Assembly (NCBI RefSeq): GCF_024868665.1
Contig: NC_079900.1
Span: 21,329,509 to 21,393,508 of the forward strand
Direction: 5' to 3'
From: Triplophysa rosa
Taxonomy: Eukaryota > Chordata > Actinopteri > Cypriniformes > Nemacheilidae
DNA: 64,000 bases
A model generated the notes under the pieces. The model searched no databases, was not told the DNA's origin, and saw only the letters and a program-made list of their open reading frames with translations. Made by a program: the position numbers and the translations under genes. How positions within the stretch are numbered: the stretch's first letter is position 1; every line of letters begins with the position of its first letter. This document shows, in pieces, positions 36,601-46,289 of the stretch.

Positions 36601-38959
36601 ACGAGGAAGTTAAGTGCGGTATGAGTCCTGGAATCTGACCCACTTGGAAATCAAAGACAGAGATCATAAAAACGGAGGATAGGAGAACTTCTTAAAGCAA
36701 CAGATCACACATGAATTAGCGAGTATCACCTTAAACAGCTCCTTCAGCTCTTCCATTGTCTGCTTACTGGCCACTTCATCATGAATTGTCTGACCACAGT
36801 TCTTCACCACTGACTCCAGAACCTGTTGACAAACCAAAGCTGACTTACACACATGACCTTGACTGGTGACTACCAAAGATATACATAATATATACAGTGG
36901 TGAGAATATGACCTTTTCTAGGTCCATTCCAGACCGAAGAGTTTCTAAAGTATTTCTCTAAAGTATTTCACTGCACATATGTACAGCAGCTACACATACC
37001 TCAAGAGCATAGAGTGCCACATGTGGGTTTTTGTCATTGAGTTTTTTCTTAATGGCACCAATCGCATATTTTGCCCTGAAAGAAAATACAAAACAGCACT
37101 GAAAGCAGGAAGTGAGAGATCAACGTTTATTATAAACACATGGATCTTGTTTAAAAAAAGAGATATGGTTATTATAAAGCTCTACGCTCTTACTGTGTAT
37201 CGCCTTGACGAATGAGGTCACATATCTGCAAAATAGATTCCCAGTCTGTCTCCAGCAGCAGCTGACTGGTGGCTTTATCTGTAAAGGATTAGAGGACATC
37301 AGATGATCTATAGCGTCACCACAAACTGCTCTTTGAAGTCAAAATATGTGACCAAGTCCAAGTTTAAAATACTTTTTATAGTGCTGTCTCTATATGATAT
37401 TCTTGAAAGAAAAGCTTGATTTTTCAGCTTAAAAGACTTAAAAGACTAAACCCTAACCCTACTGTCTTCAGAAAGACTGGATAAATAAGAAGCATTACAG
37501 TCAAAGCAGGATTCATTTCGTTGCTTAATATTATATCATCAGGTCCTACTTCAACAAATGAAATCTCTCTTTCTCTAAATATGGTCAGCATTCAGTAGCA
37601 TGAGTGCAATACTTTGCAAAATGTCAATCTTAGCATACAAATGATAGCACTGATGTCTATTTTTGTTGGTTCTAAATACCAATGTGAGGTCTCTTTTAAT
37701 GTTTTAAAAGCTTTTTGTAAGCATGATTTTCCATAATTAGGTAAGTGCTTTCAGAATTGTCACATCCATAAGTGTACTTATTCCTCTTTAATGGCCACAT
37801 CAAAATAAAATATAATAATTATTTTGTGTTCTATGAAAAGCCATCGGCTATTATTGCTTCTGGTTTGTGCATTTAATTTGCAGGAATCCAACAGAGCATG
37901 TCGCCTTGCCAAAAGATTCCTCTTTGTCACATCCATAAAGCTTGTTTATTTCCCTCAAATAGAAAAAAATGATGTATAGACATGTCTGGACTCTATCAAC
38001 AGGGCGTTAGGAAAATATTAACATATGCTGAATATATTGGTTAAAATATGAATACATTTTCTGAGCGTTTATAACTCAAGTTTTGACTGCAATTGTCACA
38101 TCGATAACCTTGGATAGCCCATTAACAAAATGAAAGAATGAAGGCTACAACAAATACAAGCAGAAGCATAATAAAACAAACAAACAAACAAACAAACAAA
38201 CAAACAAACTATAAGGTAGAGTTTATCAACTCCATGGCCTTTTAGTCATATATTAGTCATACAGTATATCCTGCTAAGACACTGTTATCTAGGGCTGTTA
38301 AAATATGTGTAAGGTTACCGTTGAACATTCTTTAAATTGATCATGACCTTGTTTTTACAAATGGTGTACAAATATATACAAAATACAAGTAAATAAAGGA
38401 ACGAATAAAAAACTGAGTTTCTGTGACGTCTTGCTTTAGCTCCGGTTTTAACGCAAAAACAGTGACACAACTGTAATCTAACCAGATTGTCAACACTAAA
38501 AATGGAGAACACAAGATGATAAGCATGAATAACTAAAGATCTTTCGTTTTTTTAAAAATTAACTTGCTATTTATTACACTGTTTTTACAATCTAGCTTTT
38601 CCTTATAAAAATAGGCCTGACGATCTTTAGCCGCAATGCTCTGCTAACTAGTTATTTTAACCAATATAAACGATTCACTGGAGTCTTAATTAGGGTTTAT
38701 TTATATGGATGACCGCAATATGATGTTAAAGTTATAAATGTCATCGGCGAATTTTGGCTCTAATGTAAGAAATGAAGACAATAGATGTAAGTTGGTGCGC
38801 TAACGTTCCCGTGTCTGTTCGGGCTGTTCTAGCATTAGCATTAGCACACAGTGTTTTATGCTACCGATACATCGCGCTGTCAATCTAAGTGAACACCATA
38901 AACGTATAAAAAATAAACGTACCCAGCAGTCTGTCAAATGTACCGCCGCCTTTGCCCAT
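27618..38959 (-). CDS. hgs: HGS/HRS, ESCRT-0 subunit
   Basis: Sorts ubiquitinated receptors on early endosomes, binding PtdIns3P, ubiquitin, STAM, clathrin and TSG101. 21 coding exons (minus): 38959-38923, 37278-37194, 37075-37000, 36822-36730, 36382-36259, 35911-35859, 35772-35704, 35621-35497, 35167-35083, 32400-32302, 32220-32125, 32033-31995, 29857-29696, 29609-29396, 29173-29001, 28924-28784, 28693-28507, 28384-28251, 28165-28070, 27961-27875, 27713-27618. Total 2271 nt, 756 aa (human 777). VHS domain ~1-143; FYVE zinc finger ~157-220 with RKHHCRACG; UIM ~255-275 (EEEELQLAIALSQSEAEEKE); PSAP motif for TSG101 in exon 13; coiled coil ~400-550 (STAM binding); Pro/Gln-rich tail ending in the clathrin box LISFD. 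All domains are intact. Introns 9 and 12 carry transposons. Confidence 0.97.
30395..30945. repeat. GAACGA/TCGTTC-rich palindromic block (nested)
   Basis: The sextet tcgttc and its complement gaacga recur more than twenty times in 550 bp, with gaacgaatcgttct and cgttcgtgaacga forming perfect local palindromes. The ends ttacgtttgtgaacgaatcg and ttcgtgaacgaattgaacga are roughly inverted. It is a separate element inserted in the hAT-type element. Confidence 0.7.
31080..31236. repeat. Palindromic actatagta repeat
   Basis: Repeated actgtagtgtactatagta and its near complement tactatagtatactacag make a hairpin-like segment, a small MITE inside the larger hAT-type element. Confidence 0.5.
32525..33749 (-). 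mobile_element. Complete Tc1/mariner transposon (DD36E type)
   Basis: Perfect 31-bp terminal inverted repeats at 32525-32555 and 33719-33749 (tacactcacctaaaggatta ... gaacacc) flanked by TA on both sides. The 1225-bp element encloses one uninterrupted transposase frame. Perfect repeats and an intact frame indicate a recent insertion. It lies in hgs intron 9, about 125 bp upstream of exon 10, in the sense orientation of hgs. Confidence 0.95.
32559..33599 (-). CDS. Tc1/mariner transposase, 346 aa, DD36E
   Basis: Cut-and-paste transposase that binds the terminal repeats of its own element and inserts at TA. Intact ATG-to-stop frame of the usual Tc1 length (~340 aa). N-terminal half: paired-type helix-turn-helix regions (SQSAQLLGFSRTTISRVYKEW pattern near residues 26-46, with a second one following). 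Catalytic domain: first Asp in WSDESRF, second Asp in FQQDNAPCH, Glu in SPDLNPIEHLWD. Counting residues, 36 lie between the second Asp and the Glu, not the 34 usual for Tc1, so the triad is DD36E; a family with this spacing has been described under the name Incomer. The stop codon falls three bases inside the left terminal repeat. No frameshift or missing catalytic residue. Its nucleotide context is that of the transposon, not of hgs. Confidence 0.95.
   Translation of the reverse strand: MGKKGDLSNFERGMVVGARRAGLSISQSAQLLGFSRTTISRVYKEWCEKGKTSSMRQSCGRKCLVDARGQRRMGRLIQADRRATLTEITTRYNRGMQQSICEATTRTTLRQMGYNSRRPHRVPLISTTNRKKRLQFARAHQNWTVEDWKNVAWSDESRFLLRHSNGRVRIWRKQNENMDPSCLVTTVQAGGGGVMVWGMFSWHTLGPLVPIGHRLNATAYLSIVSDHVHPFMTTMYPSSNGYFQQDNAPCHKARIISNWFLEHDNEFTVLEWPPQSPDLNPIEHLWDVVERELRALDVHPTNLHQLQDAILSIWANISKECFQHLVESMPRRIKAVLKAKGGQTPY
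33750..35082 (-). other. Rest of hgs intron 9
   Basis: No exon is seen. 34453-34634 looks like a small MITE, with aatacactacaagattttt at the left and gtcttgtagtgtatt at the right as inverted ends. The rest is AT-rich. Confidence 0.45.
35979..36232. mobile_element. Cyprinid-type MITE, copy 7 (hgs intron 5)
   Basis: Left end ggatagttcacccaaaaatg then ttctgtcatcatttactcac; right end aaatgacagaatttgtattt then tgggtgaac. Lies between hgs exons 5 and 6. Confidence 0.75.
37279..38922 (-). other. hgs intron 1
   Basis: No exon or complete mobile element is recognised. An (AAAC)n microsatellite lies at about 38173-38209. First introns next to a promoter often hold regulatory DNA, but no specific site was identified. 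Confidence 0.45.
38173..38209. repeat. (AAAC)n microsatellite
   Basis: Nine uninterrupted aaac units in hgs intron 1. Likely length-polymorphic. Confidence 0.9.
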
Positions 38960-39326
38960 GTCTGATCTCTTATAATGGATCTGATAACTGGACGATCTGT
39001 TTTGCTGTTTTTGTGTGCAGTTTCACTGCCGGGTGAGTCACGCACGTCTGCGTGTGCGCGTATACGAAATGACGCAGAAGTCAGATAAAAGTGCACGTGA
39101 CAACAAATGCTATATTTTTACATTTAATGTATTAATCGTATTTCTTTATTTTAATTGTTGTTTATTTGTATTTAGGCTTAAAAAATTGTTAAACCATTTT
39201 ATATTGTGTTGTTATTATTACGTTTGTTACTCCTTACATGGTCAATAAAGAAAATTACACAATATAATTACCAAAAATAAATATTTCAACCAGGCTAACC
39301 ATTGTGAGACTTTCTATCCTTTCCTT

Positions 39327-39690
39327 GAAGGTCCAGTGTGTATTTTTTTGGAGTATCTTTTGACAGAAATGCAATATAATAACTATGTGTTCAGAGGTAT
39401 ATAAAGACCTTACATAATGAAACTTTATGTTTTTATTACCTTAGAATGAGCTATTTCTATCTACATACACCGCGAGTCCCCTTGGAATTCACCATGTTGT
39501 TTCTACAGTAGCCCTAAACGGACAAACTGCTCTACAGAGCGCGTTACATAAATACATTATCTACTTCGGAAAAGAAGCGAAAAAGTGACGCCATATTAGT
39601 GCTGTGTCAGCCACCACAGTGCTTCAAAAGGGAGGGATGGAGTGAGCCGTTGGTTGCAGTTCGCAATCTCAACGCCAGATGCCGCTAAAA
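39327..39690. mobile_element. MITE family Y, copy 2, upstream of hgs
   Basis: Starts gaaggtccagtgtgta and shares blocks such as ctatctacatacaccgcgag, ccatgttgtttctacagtag and gtgtcagccaccacagtgct with the copy at 25.3 kb, in the same orientation. Lies about 370 bp upstream of the hgs start codon. Confidence 0.75.
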
Positions 39691-40056
39691 TCTCCACATT
39701 AATAATCATTTGGATCAGCATTTTTGGATCACCTGTTTTACTACCAATACCATGGTCAAACTGTGGTTATTGTGGTGAGACTATATGGTTAATATTATGG
39801 TTTTGCTATACTGATAAAATAAACAAAAAAAACTATGGTTAGTTAAACCATGATTAATTTTCATCAGTTTATAGACTAATCCTAAAAACAGAAGCATATT
39901 TTTCTGTTTCTTTATTTTTTGTACAGAGTTCTGAAGATACATATTTTTGTTACAAAACTTGTAGAAACTTTGGTATTTTATGGGAAACCACAGTCACTTT
40001 AGTTAAATAATCACAGAATCAAAATAAGCACAGTAGTACAATGTGGATGCATTAAT

Positions 40057-43000
40057 TATCAGAATCAGAATCAGAATCAGAAGAGCTTTATTGCCAAGTG
40101 TGCTTGCACACACAAGGAATTTTCTTTGGTGTTGGAAGCTTCTAGTACAGACATTCAACACAATGACAATACAATATAATACGATTTACAGTCTAAAAGA
40201 TTCTAAATTGTGCATATATAAAATAAAGACTATTTTACAGAAAATGGGGGATAATAACATATAAGAGACATTGTACAGGGTAGTATATAGTAGAATAAAC
40301 ATATTAACAGATTGTATGTACACTTGTGCAAATGGATAATTTAGTAAGTAGAGGTAGTGTTATATACATGTATACATAAGATGTAGATATAATAAGGCAC
40401 TATAGTGCACACTATAGGAGTAGTGGAAGTGGAATATTGCTCTTAAGGAGCAGTTATCTGTTTAGGAGGGAGATTGCCTGGGGGAAGAAGCTGCTTCTGT
40501 GTCTGGAAGTCCTGGTGTTTGGTGCTCTAAAGCGCCGGCCAGAGGGCAGCAGATCAAAGAGTTTGTGTGCTGGGTGTGTGGAGTCAATGATGATTTTTCT
40601 TGCCCTGTTTTTCACTCTGGAATCGTACAGGTCCTGAAGTGTGGGCAGAGGAGCACCAATAATTTTCTCAGCACTACGAACTGTCCGTTGTAGTCTTCGT
40701 AGGTCTGATTTGGTGGCCGAGCCATACCAAACAGTAATTGAAGTGCACAGAACAGATTCGATGACCACTGAGTAGAACTGGGTCAGTAGCTCCTGTGGTA
40801 GGTTGAACTTCCTCAATTGACGGAGGAAGTATAACCTCTGCTGGGCCTTCTTTACAATGGAGTCTATGTGGGACTCCCACTTCAGGTCCTGAGAGATGGT
40901 GGAGCCCAGGAACCTGAATGACTCCACAGTATCCACAGTGCTGTCCAGGATGGTGAGGGGAGGAAGTGATGGAGGGTTCCTTCTGAAATCCACTATCATC
41001 TCCACTGTCTTGAATGCATTCAGCTCTAGGTTGTTTTGACTACACCAGGCAGCCAGCTGAGCAACCTCCTTTCTGTAGGCAGATTCATCACCGTCTTGAA
41101 TAAGGCCAATGACTGTGGTGTCATCTGCAAACTTCAGGAGTTTGACAGAAGGGTCTGTAGAGGTGCATTCGTTTGTGTAGAGTGAATATAGCAGTGGAGA
41201 AAGAACACATCCTTGAGGAGCTCCGGTGCTGATGGTACATGTGCTGGATTTAAATTTTCCCAACCTCACTAGCTGCTGCCTGTTCGACAGGAAGTTAATA
41301 ATCCACTGACAGGTAGAGGTTGGCACAGAGAGCTGGGTAAGCTTGGGCAGGAGGAGGTCTGGGATTATGGTGTTGAAGGCCGAGCTGAAGTCTACAAACA
41401 GGATCCTGACGTAAGTCCCTGGTCTGTCTAGGTGTTGTAGGATGTAATGCAGTCCCATGTTTACTGCATCGTCCACAGACCTGTTTGCTCGGTAAGCAAA
41501 CTGGAGGGGATCAAGAAGTGGTCTGGTGATGTCCTTCAGGTGGGCCAGTACAAGTCTCTCAAATGACTTCATGACCACAGATGTTAAAGCAACAGGCCTG
41601 TAGTCATTAAGTCCAGATATTTTGGGTTTCTTCTGTACAGGGATGATGGTGGAGCGTTTGAAGCATGAAGGGACTTCACACTGCTCCAAAGATCTGTTAA
41701 AAATATTAGTGAAGATGGGCGACAGCTGCTCCGCACAGACTTTCAGGCAGGAGGGTGAGACATTGTCTGGGCCTGGTGCTTTTCTGATCTTTTGTTTGCG
41801 GAAAAGCTGGCAAACATCCTCTTCGCAGATCTTAAGTGCAGGTTGAATGTCAAGAGGAGGTGTTAATGGTATAGCAGAGATAGGGTCAGGGCGGGTGTGA
41901 AGGGTGAGACTCTGCATTTCAAAACGACAATAGAAGTCGTTCAGGTCGTCAGCCAGTCGTTGATTACCCATAGACTGAGGGGATGATGGCTTGTAGTTGG
42001 TAATGTCTTTCAGGCCTTTCCACACTGATGCAGGGTCGTTGGCTGAAAACTGGTTCTTCAGCTTTTCAGAGTAGCTTCTCTTAGCTGCTCTTATCTCCTT
42101 TGTCAGTGTGTTTTTGGCCTGATTATACAAGACTTTGTCCCCACTTCTGTAAGCATCTTCTTTGGCCTGACGAAGCTGTCTCAGTTTCATTGTAAACCAT
42201 GGTTTGTCATTGTTGTATGTTAAGCGAGTCCTGGTGGGAATACACATGTCCTCACAGAAGCTGATGTAGGATGTCACTGTGTCAGTTAACTCATCCAGAT
42301 CAGTGGCTGCAGCTTCAAAGACACTCCAATCCGTGCAGTCGAAACAGGCTTGTAAGGCCCGCTCTGTTTCGCTGCTCCATCTCTTTGCTGTTCTTGCTAC
42401 AGGCTTGGCAGATTTAAGCTTCTGTCTGTAGGTCGGAAGAAGATGAACCAGGCAATGATCAGAGAGACCCAGAGCTGCTCTGGGAACAGAGTGGTATGCA
42501 TCCCGTATTGTGGTGTAACAGTGATCCAGAATGTTGCTGTCTCTGGTGGGGCATGTGATATGCTGCCTGTATTTTGGCAGCTCACGGGAGAGGTTTGCTC
42601 TGTTAAAGTCCCCAATAATAATAATAAGAGAATCCGGGTGTTGCTGCTCCGTGTCAGTGATGTAATCCGCCAGCTGTTGCAGCGCCGCGCTCGCACAAGC
42701 ATGTGGAGGAATGTAAACATTCACGAGAATAAATGAGGAAAACTCGCGTGGCGAATAAAAAGGTTTGCAGTTGATAGAGAACGCTTCTAAGTACGAAAAG
42801 CACATCTTCTTCAGTGTTGTTATATCTCTGCACCAACCTTCGTTTATATAAAAACATAATCCACCACCACGTGTCTTCCCTGTTGACTCGGCAATGCGAT
42901 CCGCTCTGAACAGCTGAAAACCCGGCAGATGTAACGCGCTGTCCGGTATGGTGTCATTGAGCCATGTTTCTGTGAAACACAGCGCAGCGGAGTTGGAAAA

Positions 43001-43385
43001 ATCTTTGTTTGTCCTGGTGAGTAAGAGTATTTCGTCCGTTTTGTTGGTAAGGGAGCGGACATTCGCCAGGTGTATACTCGGCAGCGGGGTCCTAAATCCG
43101 CGTCGTCGGAGTCTGACGAGCGCACCCGCTCGCTTTCCCCGCTTGCGTCTTTTAGAGCGTTTGTACAGAGCTGCCGCTCCTCCGAGTAAAATGTCCAGTA
43201 AGACGTCTGAATTTCCAAAATTAGGGAAAAGATTGATAGAAGGGCATTGCTTAATGTTAAGCAATTCGTCCCTGGTAAAAGTGATTAAAGAAGAGTAGCT
43301 TAAAACAGGAAAAACAAACAAAAAAGACATAAGTACTAGAGCACTCCAAACCGAGGCAGCCATCCGCGGCGCCATCTTGAATAAA
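40057..43385 (-). mobile_element. Near full-length non-LTR retrotransposon (L2/CR1-like)
   Basis: One long ORF, a ~390-bp 3' untranslated region and a 3' tail of short tandem repeats (tcagaa units at 40057-40083 on plus) rather than poly(A), as in CR1/L2-type LINEs. The 5' end begins almost at the start codon with an aagatggcgcc motif. A truncated copy of the 3' end occurs at 53.1 kb. No clear target duplication was found, which is normal for this group. Confidence 0.9.
40454..43375 (-). CDS. LINE ORF: endonuclease and reverse transcriptase
   Basis: Encodes the protein for target-primed retrotransposition. Uninterrupted 973-aa frame from the ATG in aagATGGcgcc; the frame stays open 27 codons upstream, but that lies outside the element. 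Apurinic-type endonuclease domain with conserved motifs LANVRSL, FTETWLND, IIGDFNRANL and LSDHCLVH in its first third. Reverse transcriptase with RKAPGPDN, YRPVALTS, LQFAYRANRSVDDA, LFVDFSSAFNTI, GAPQGCVLSPLLYSLYTNE and the catalytic FADD (LLKFADDTTVIG). A C-terminal basic region ends LPSGRRFR ... SLLNR. All catalytic residues I can check are present. Odd: residues ~5-30 are strongly hydrophobic (ASVWSALVLMSFLFVF), like a signal or membrane segment. No ORF1 is seen. Clade (L2, CR1, Rex1-like) is not settled by eye. Confidence 0.93.
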   Translation of the reverse strand: MAPRMAASVWSALVLMSFLFVFPVLSYSSLITFTRDELLNIKQCPSINLFPNFGNSDVLLDILLGGAAALYKRSKRRKRGKRAGALVRLRRRGFRTPLPSIHLANVRSLTNKTDEILLLTRTNKDFSNSAALCFTETWLNDTIPDSALHLPGFQLFRADRIAESTGKTRGGGLCFYINEGWCRDITTLKKMCFSYLEAFSINCKPFYSPREFSSFILVNVYIPPHACASAALQQLADYITDTEQQHPDSLIIIIGDFNRANLSRELPKYRQHITCPTRDSNILDHCYTTIRDAYHSVPRAALGLSDHCLVHLLPTYRQKLKSAKPVARTAKRWSSETERALQACFDCTDWSVFEAAATDLDELTDTVTSYISFCEDMCIPTRTRLTYNNDKPWFTMKLRQLRQAKEDAYRSGDKVLYNQAKNTLTKEIRAAKRSYSEKLKNQFSANDPASVWKGLKDITNYKPSSPQSMGNQRLADDLNDFYCRFEMQSLTLHTRPDPISAIPLTPPLDIQPALKICEEDVCQLFRKQKIRKAPGPDNVSPSCLKVCAEQLSPIFTNIFNRSLEQCEVPSCFKRSTIIPVQKKPKISGLNDYRPVALTSVVMKSFERLVLAHLKDITRPLLDPLQFAYRANRSVDDAVNMGLHYILQHLDRPGTYVRILFVDFSSAFNTIIPDLLLPKLTQLSVPTSTCQWIINFLSNRQQLVRLGKFKSSTCTISTGAPQGCVLSPLLYSLYTNECTSTDPSVKLLKFADDTTVIGLIQDGDESAYRKEVAQLAAWCSQNNLELNAFKTVEMIVDFRRNPPSLPPLTILDSTVDTVESFRFLGSTISQDLKWESHIDSIVKKAQQRLYFLRQLRKFNLPQELLTQFYSVVIESVLCTSITVWYGSATKSDLRRLQRTVRSAEKIIGAPLPTLQDLYDSRVKNRARKIIIDSTHPAHKLFDLLPSGRRFRAPNTRTSRHRSSFFPQAISLLNR

Positions 43386-45360
43386 AAAATTACAACAATA
43401 CTAAAACTCTGGCAGTTCATATGTAACAATTCAAGGTGCTTAATATAAATACCCATGTATTGTCATGTACTGTATGTTATACTGCCTAGGCCACACAAAA
43501 AAACCCCAGTCTTTGTCCCAACCACACACACCCAAGTTCCATTATCCCTTATTAGTCAACACAACAATAACTACTTTTTCTATATTTTACAACCCCGGAT
43601 TTTCACTAGTGGCATTAGGTCATACATGAGTCAGTACCTGGCTCAGCGCACAATACAGGCTATTGTACATGCTGTGCTGGTGCTGAAGCATACAGTGGTA
43701 TTGTACTACTGTCTATAGAAACAACCCTCATAACAACAGCCAGAGAATGTTTTACTCTTGTACTGTTTACATCTCACATCAGACCATGTGGAAATGTAGA
43801 ATATCTAGATAGCAGAACGTTCACGTTTTTAATTGATTTTCATTGTGAGGCCTTTAAAGAACAAGATATTTGTATTATTGCATGTCATACGTATTATCAG
43901 ATGCAATTCTATATCGGTCTAAAATGTATGTGGAATCTGTTGTTGTTATTATTGCTTTTCCACACAATATTATGTTTGATCAGCATTTAGGCTATGAGGT
44001 TTTTTAGATAATCAGATAACCGCCCACTTGGCCATATATTCTGTGGACAATTTATATAGATTTTGAGTAAAAATAGTATACATTTTTATTTACATGTAGT
44101 GATTTTGTGTGTGAACATCACAATATCACAATTTTTATACATATCTGTATACTGTATTTATTGAGTGGGGGTCCACCTAAGCTTCTGACATTTTGCTAAC
44201 TTCTCTTTCCAAAACACAAATGCACATTTAAAGGTCCAGTGTATGAAATTTAGCAGCGTCTGTGGTGAGGTTGTGAATTGAACTAACGGCTCACTCCACC
44301 CCTCCCTTAGTTCTGACACAGAACTAAGATGTCGTCATGTTTTTCACTTCTTTACCGAAGGAGATAACGTATTTATGAAACGTGCTCTGTAGAGCTATTT
44401 GTCTGTTTAGGGCTACTGTAGAAATGATGAATTCCATGTAAGGGGACCCTTACACGGTGTATGTAAATAGAAATAGCTCATTCAAAGGTAATAAAAACAT
44501 AGCGCTTCATTATGTAAGGTCTTTAAACACCTCTGAAGATAGTTATGTACATTATATTGCATTTCTGTCAATAGATCCTCCAAAAAAAGTACACATAGCA
44601 CTTTTAAGTGATCTGTATGTACTGCACTTTTAAGCATTTGGCAGATGCCCAAAGAGACTTTCAATGTATACATTTTAACAAACAAACATCTTGACTAAAA
44701 ATGCTTAATGTCAGTCATCATTAGTCATATTAAAAATGACATTGGTAGAGACAGAGACTTGAAAGGTATTTAATGTTTGTATTATTTTGGTTTTATTATT
44801 CAATAACATATTGGACAATTACAGATAAAGACAAGACTTTTAAGTGGACATTAGAGGTGGAAAGAAAAATCCATTTCACATTTCTATTTTCTACCTCCTT
44901 TACATAAACAGAAATATTTTGAATGATATAAAATAGATTAATGCTGGATTTACATCCTGAAATTACTGTAATCACGAGAAGATGACTCTTCAGAGCTGCT
45001 CACATCCCTGTTTTCATGGCAACACTTGTAATGGCAAAATAGATTCATGTGCAGTTTTGTTGTTTATGACAGCAAGATATGTAAACACTTTAATAGTTAA
45101 TTCATGTTCCATATTATTAGCTGGCTATAATATAATTGTACATCATACAGAACTGTGTGTATGAAATCTGTAACGAGCTGTAGTTGTTGGGATCAAAACC
45201 ATTTTAGCTCTTTTTACAAAGGTTCCATTTACATAAAATTCCTGAAAACCTGTAATTACGGTAATTCATGCATGACGCAGATGCACCATAACATTAACTT
45301 GAATCTATCACAATAGGAAACACTAGCAGAGAAGACTTTCGGGGACGGCCGTGTTGCTCA
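43386..45360. other. Spacer between LINE and claudin
   Basis: No gene seen apart from the MITE family Y copy at 44228-44607. The claudin 3' untranslated region should occupy its right part; an AATAAA-like signal on the minus strand lies near 44789-44795. Confidence 0.4.
44228..44607. mobile_element. MITE family Y, copy 3 (both ends present)
   Basis: Opposite orientation to the copies at 25.3 and 39.3 kb. Ends are ttaaaggtccagtgtatga and gtacacatagcacttttaa, imperfect inverted repeats beginning with TTAA. Carries the same internal blocks, in complement. No coding frame. Confidence 0.75.
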
Positions 45361-46011
45361 TTAAACGTAACCCTTGACCTGGGCTGGGCCTCCAGCTCGG
45401 CGTGGACTGCTCTCGCCGCTGCTAAACGTAGGAGAGGAGGGAATCCCGGGAGGATTTGACCCGGCGTAGAGCAGCGATCCACCGATCAACAGCAGAGCCG
45501 AACCTCCCCATCCCAGGTAGAGAGCAGGCCCGAGCTCGCGTTTGTGAGGGGCCGCCACGTACGGGTCATAGAAATCCCTGATGATGGAATGGGCGGTCCA
45601 GCAGACAGGTACGAGGATGAGGAACCCCGCGATGACGAAGAGAATGCCCGACACTCGGGCCAAGCGAGCCTTGGCGCTTTGGTGCCCCACGCACTCCGTG
45701 CACTTGATACCCAGGACACCGAGAGCAAGTGCAAGGGTGCAGATGAGCAAAGCCAGGACAGTGAGACCCCGGGCGGCTTTCATGTCACTGGGGAGAGCCA
45801 GTAAGCTGTCGTACACCTTACATTGTATTTCCCCCGTGCTCTGCCAGATACAATTCATCCACAAGCCCTCCCACGTGATCTGAGCCGTCACAATGTTGTT
45901 TCCAATGAAGGCGGTGACCCTCCACATGGGCAAGGTGCACACAAGGAACCCGCCCACCCAGCCGATGATGGACAGGACCAAACCTAGCAATTGCATGCCG
46001 GTTGTTGCCAT
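45361..46011 (-). CDS. Claudin (claudin-3/4-like), 216 aa
   Basis: Tight-junction four-pass membrane protein that sets paracellular permeability. One coding exon. Start chosen at ATGG in a good context (ttcaccATGG); an in-frame ATG 19 codons upstream gives a non-claudin N-terminus. Four hydrophobic segments at about residues 10-27, 80-100, 118-138 and 160-182. First extracellular loop has the family signature W-x(n)-GLW-C-C (WEGLWMNC and IQC). MWRVTAFIGNNIVTA and CKVYDSLLALP are typical of the claudin-3/4/5/6/9 group. The cytoplasmic tail ends in YV, a PDZ-binding end for ZO proteins. The lack of coding introns fits fish claudins of this group. An upstream non-coding exon is likely. Which claudin it is cannot be fixed without a tree. 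Confidence 0.95.
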   Translation of the reverse strand: MATTGMQLLGLVLSIIGWVGGFLVCTLPMWRVTAFIGNNIVTAQITWEGLWMNCIWQSTGEIQCKVYDSLLALPSDMKAARGLTVLALLICTLALALGVLGIKCTECVGHQSAKARLARVSGILFVIAGFLILVPVCWTAHSIIRDFYDPYVAAPHKRELGPALYLGWGGSALLLIGGSLLYAGSNPPGIPSSPTFSSGESSPRRAGGPAQVKGYV

Positions 46012-46289
46012 GGTGAATCTTTCTTTTTTAAGAGGGATCACTACCGAGTGTCCAAGAAGAGGTGACACGGTAGAAACCTCTCTGTAAGTAGAAACCAGAT
46101 AAGTATCAGAAATATTTTTTCCCTAGCTGGATCCCACCAAAACGAAACAGCAGGAAGACAAAATGTGATGTGAACCTACAGGACAGAACAAATGAAAGCA
46201 CGTCAGTTATACCGTCTTAAGTTATGGATGCTTCTTTACATTTTAAAAGTATTTGGGATCCTAAAGGAATATATTGTAACATAACATAT

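Noticed and set aside
38173..38209. Possible CRISPR-like or satellite array
   Set aside because: Simple (AAAC)n microsatellite without spacers; the genome is a vertebrate.
42397..43298. Several frames antisense or shifted within the LINE
   Set aside because: Shadows of the 973-codon ORF on the minus strand.
45486..45883. Long frames on the other strand and in other phases of the claudin exon
   Set aside because: By-products of the GC-rich claudin coding exon.
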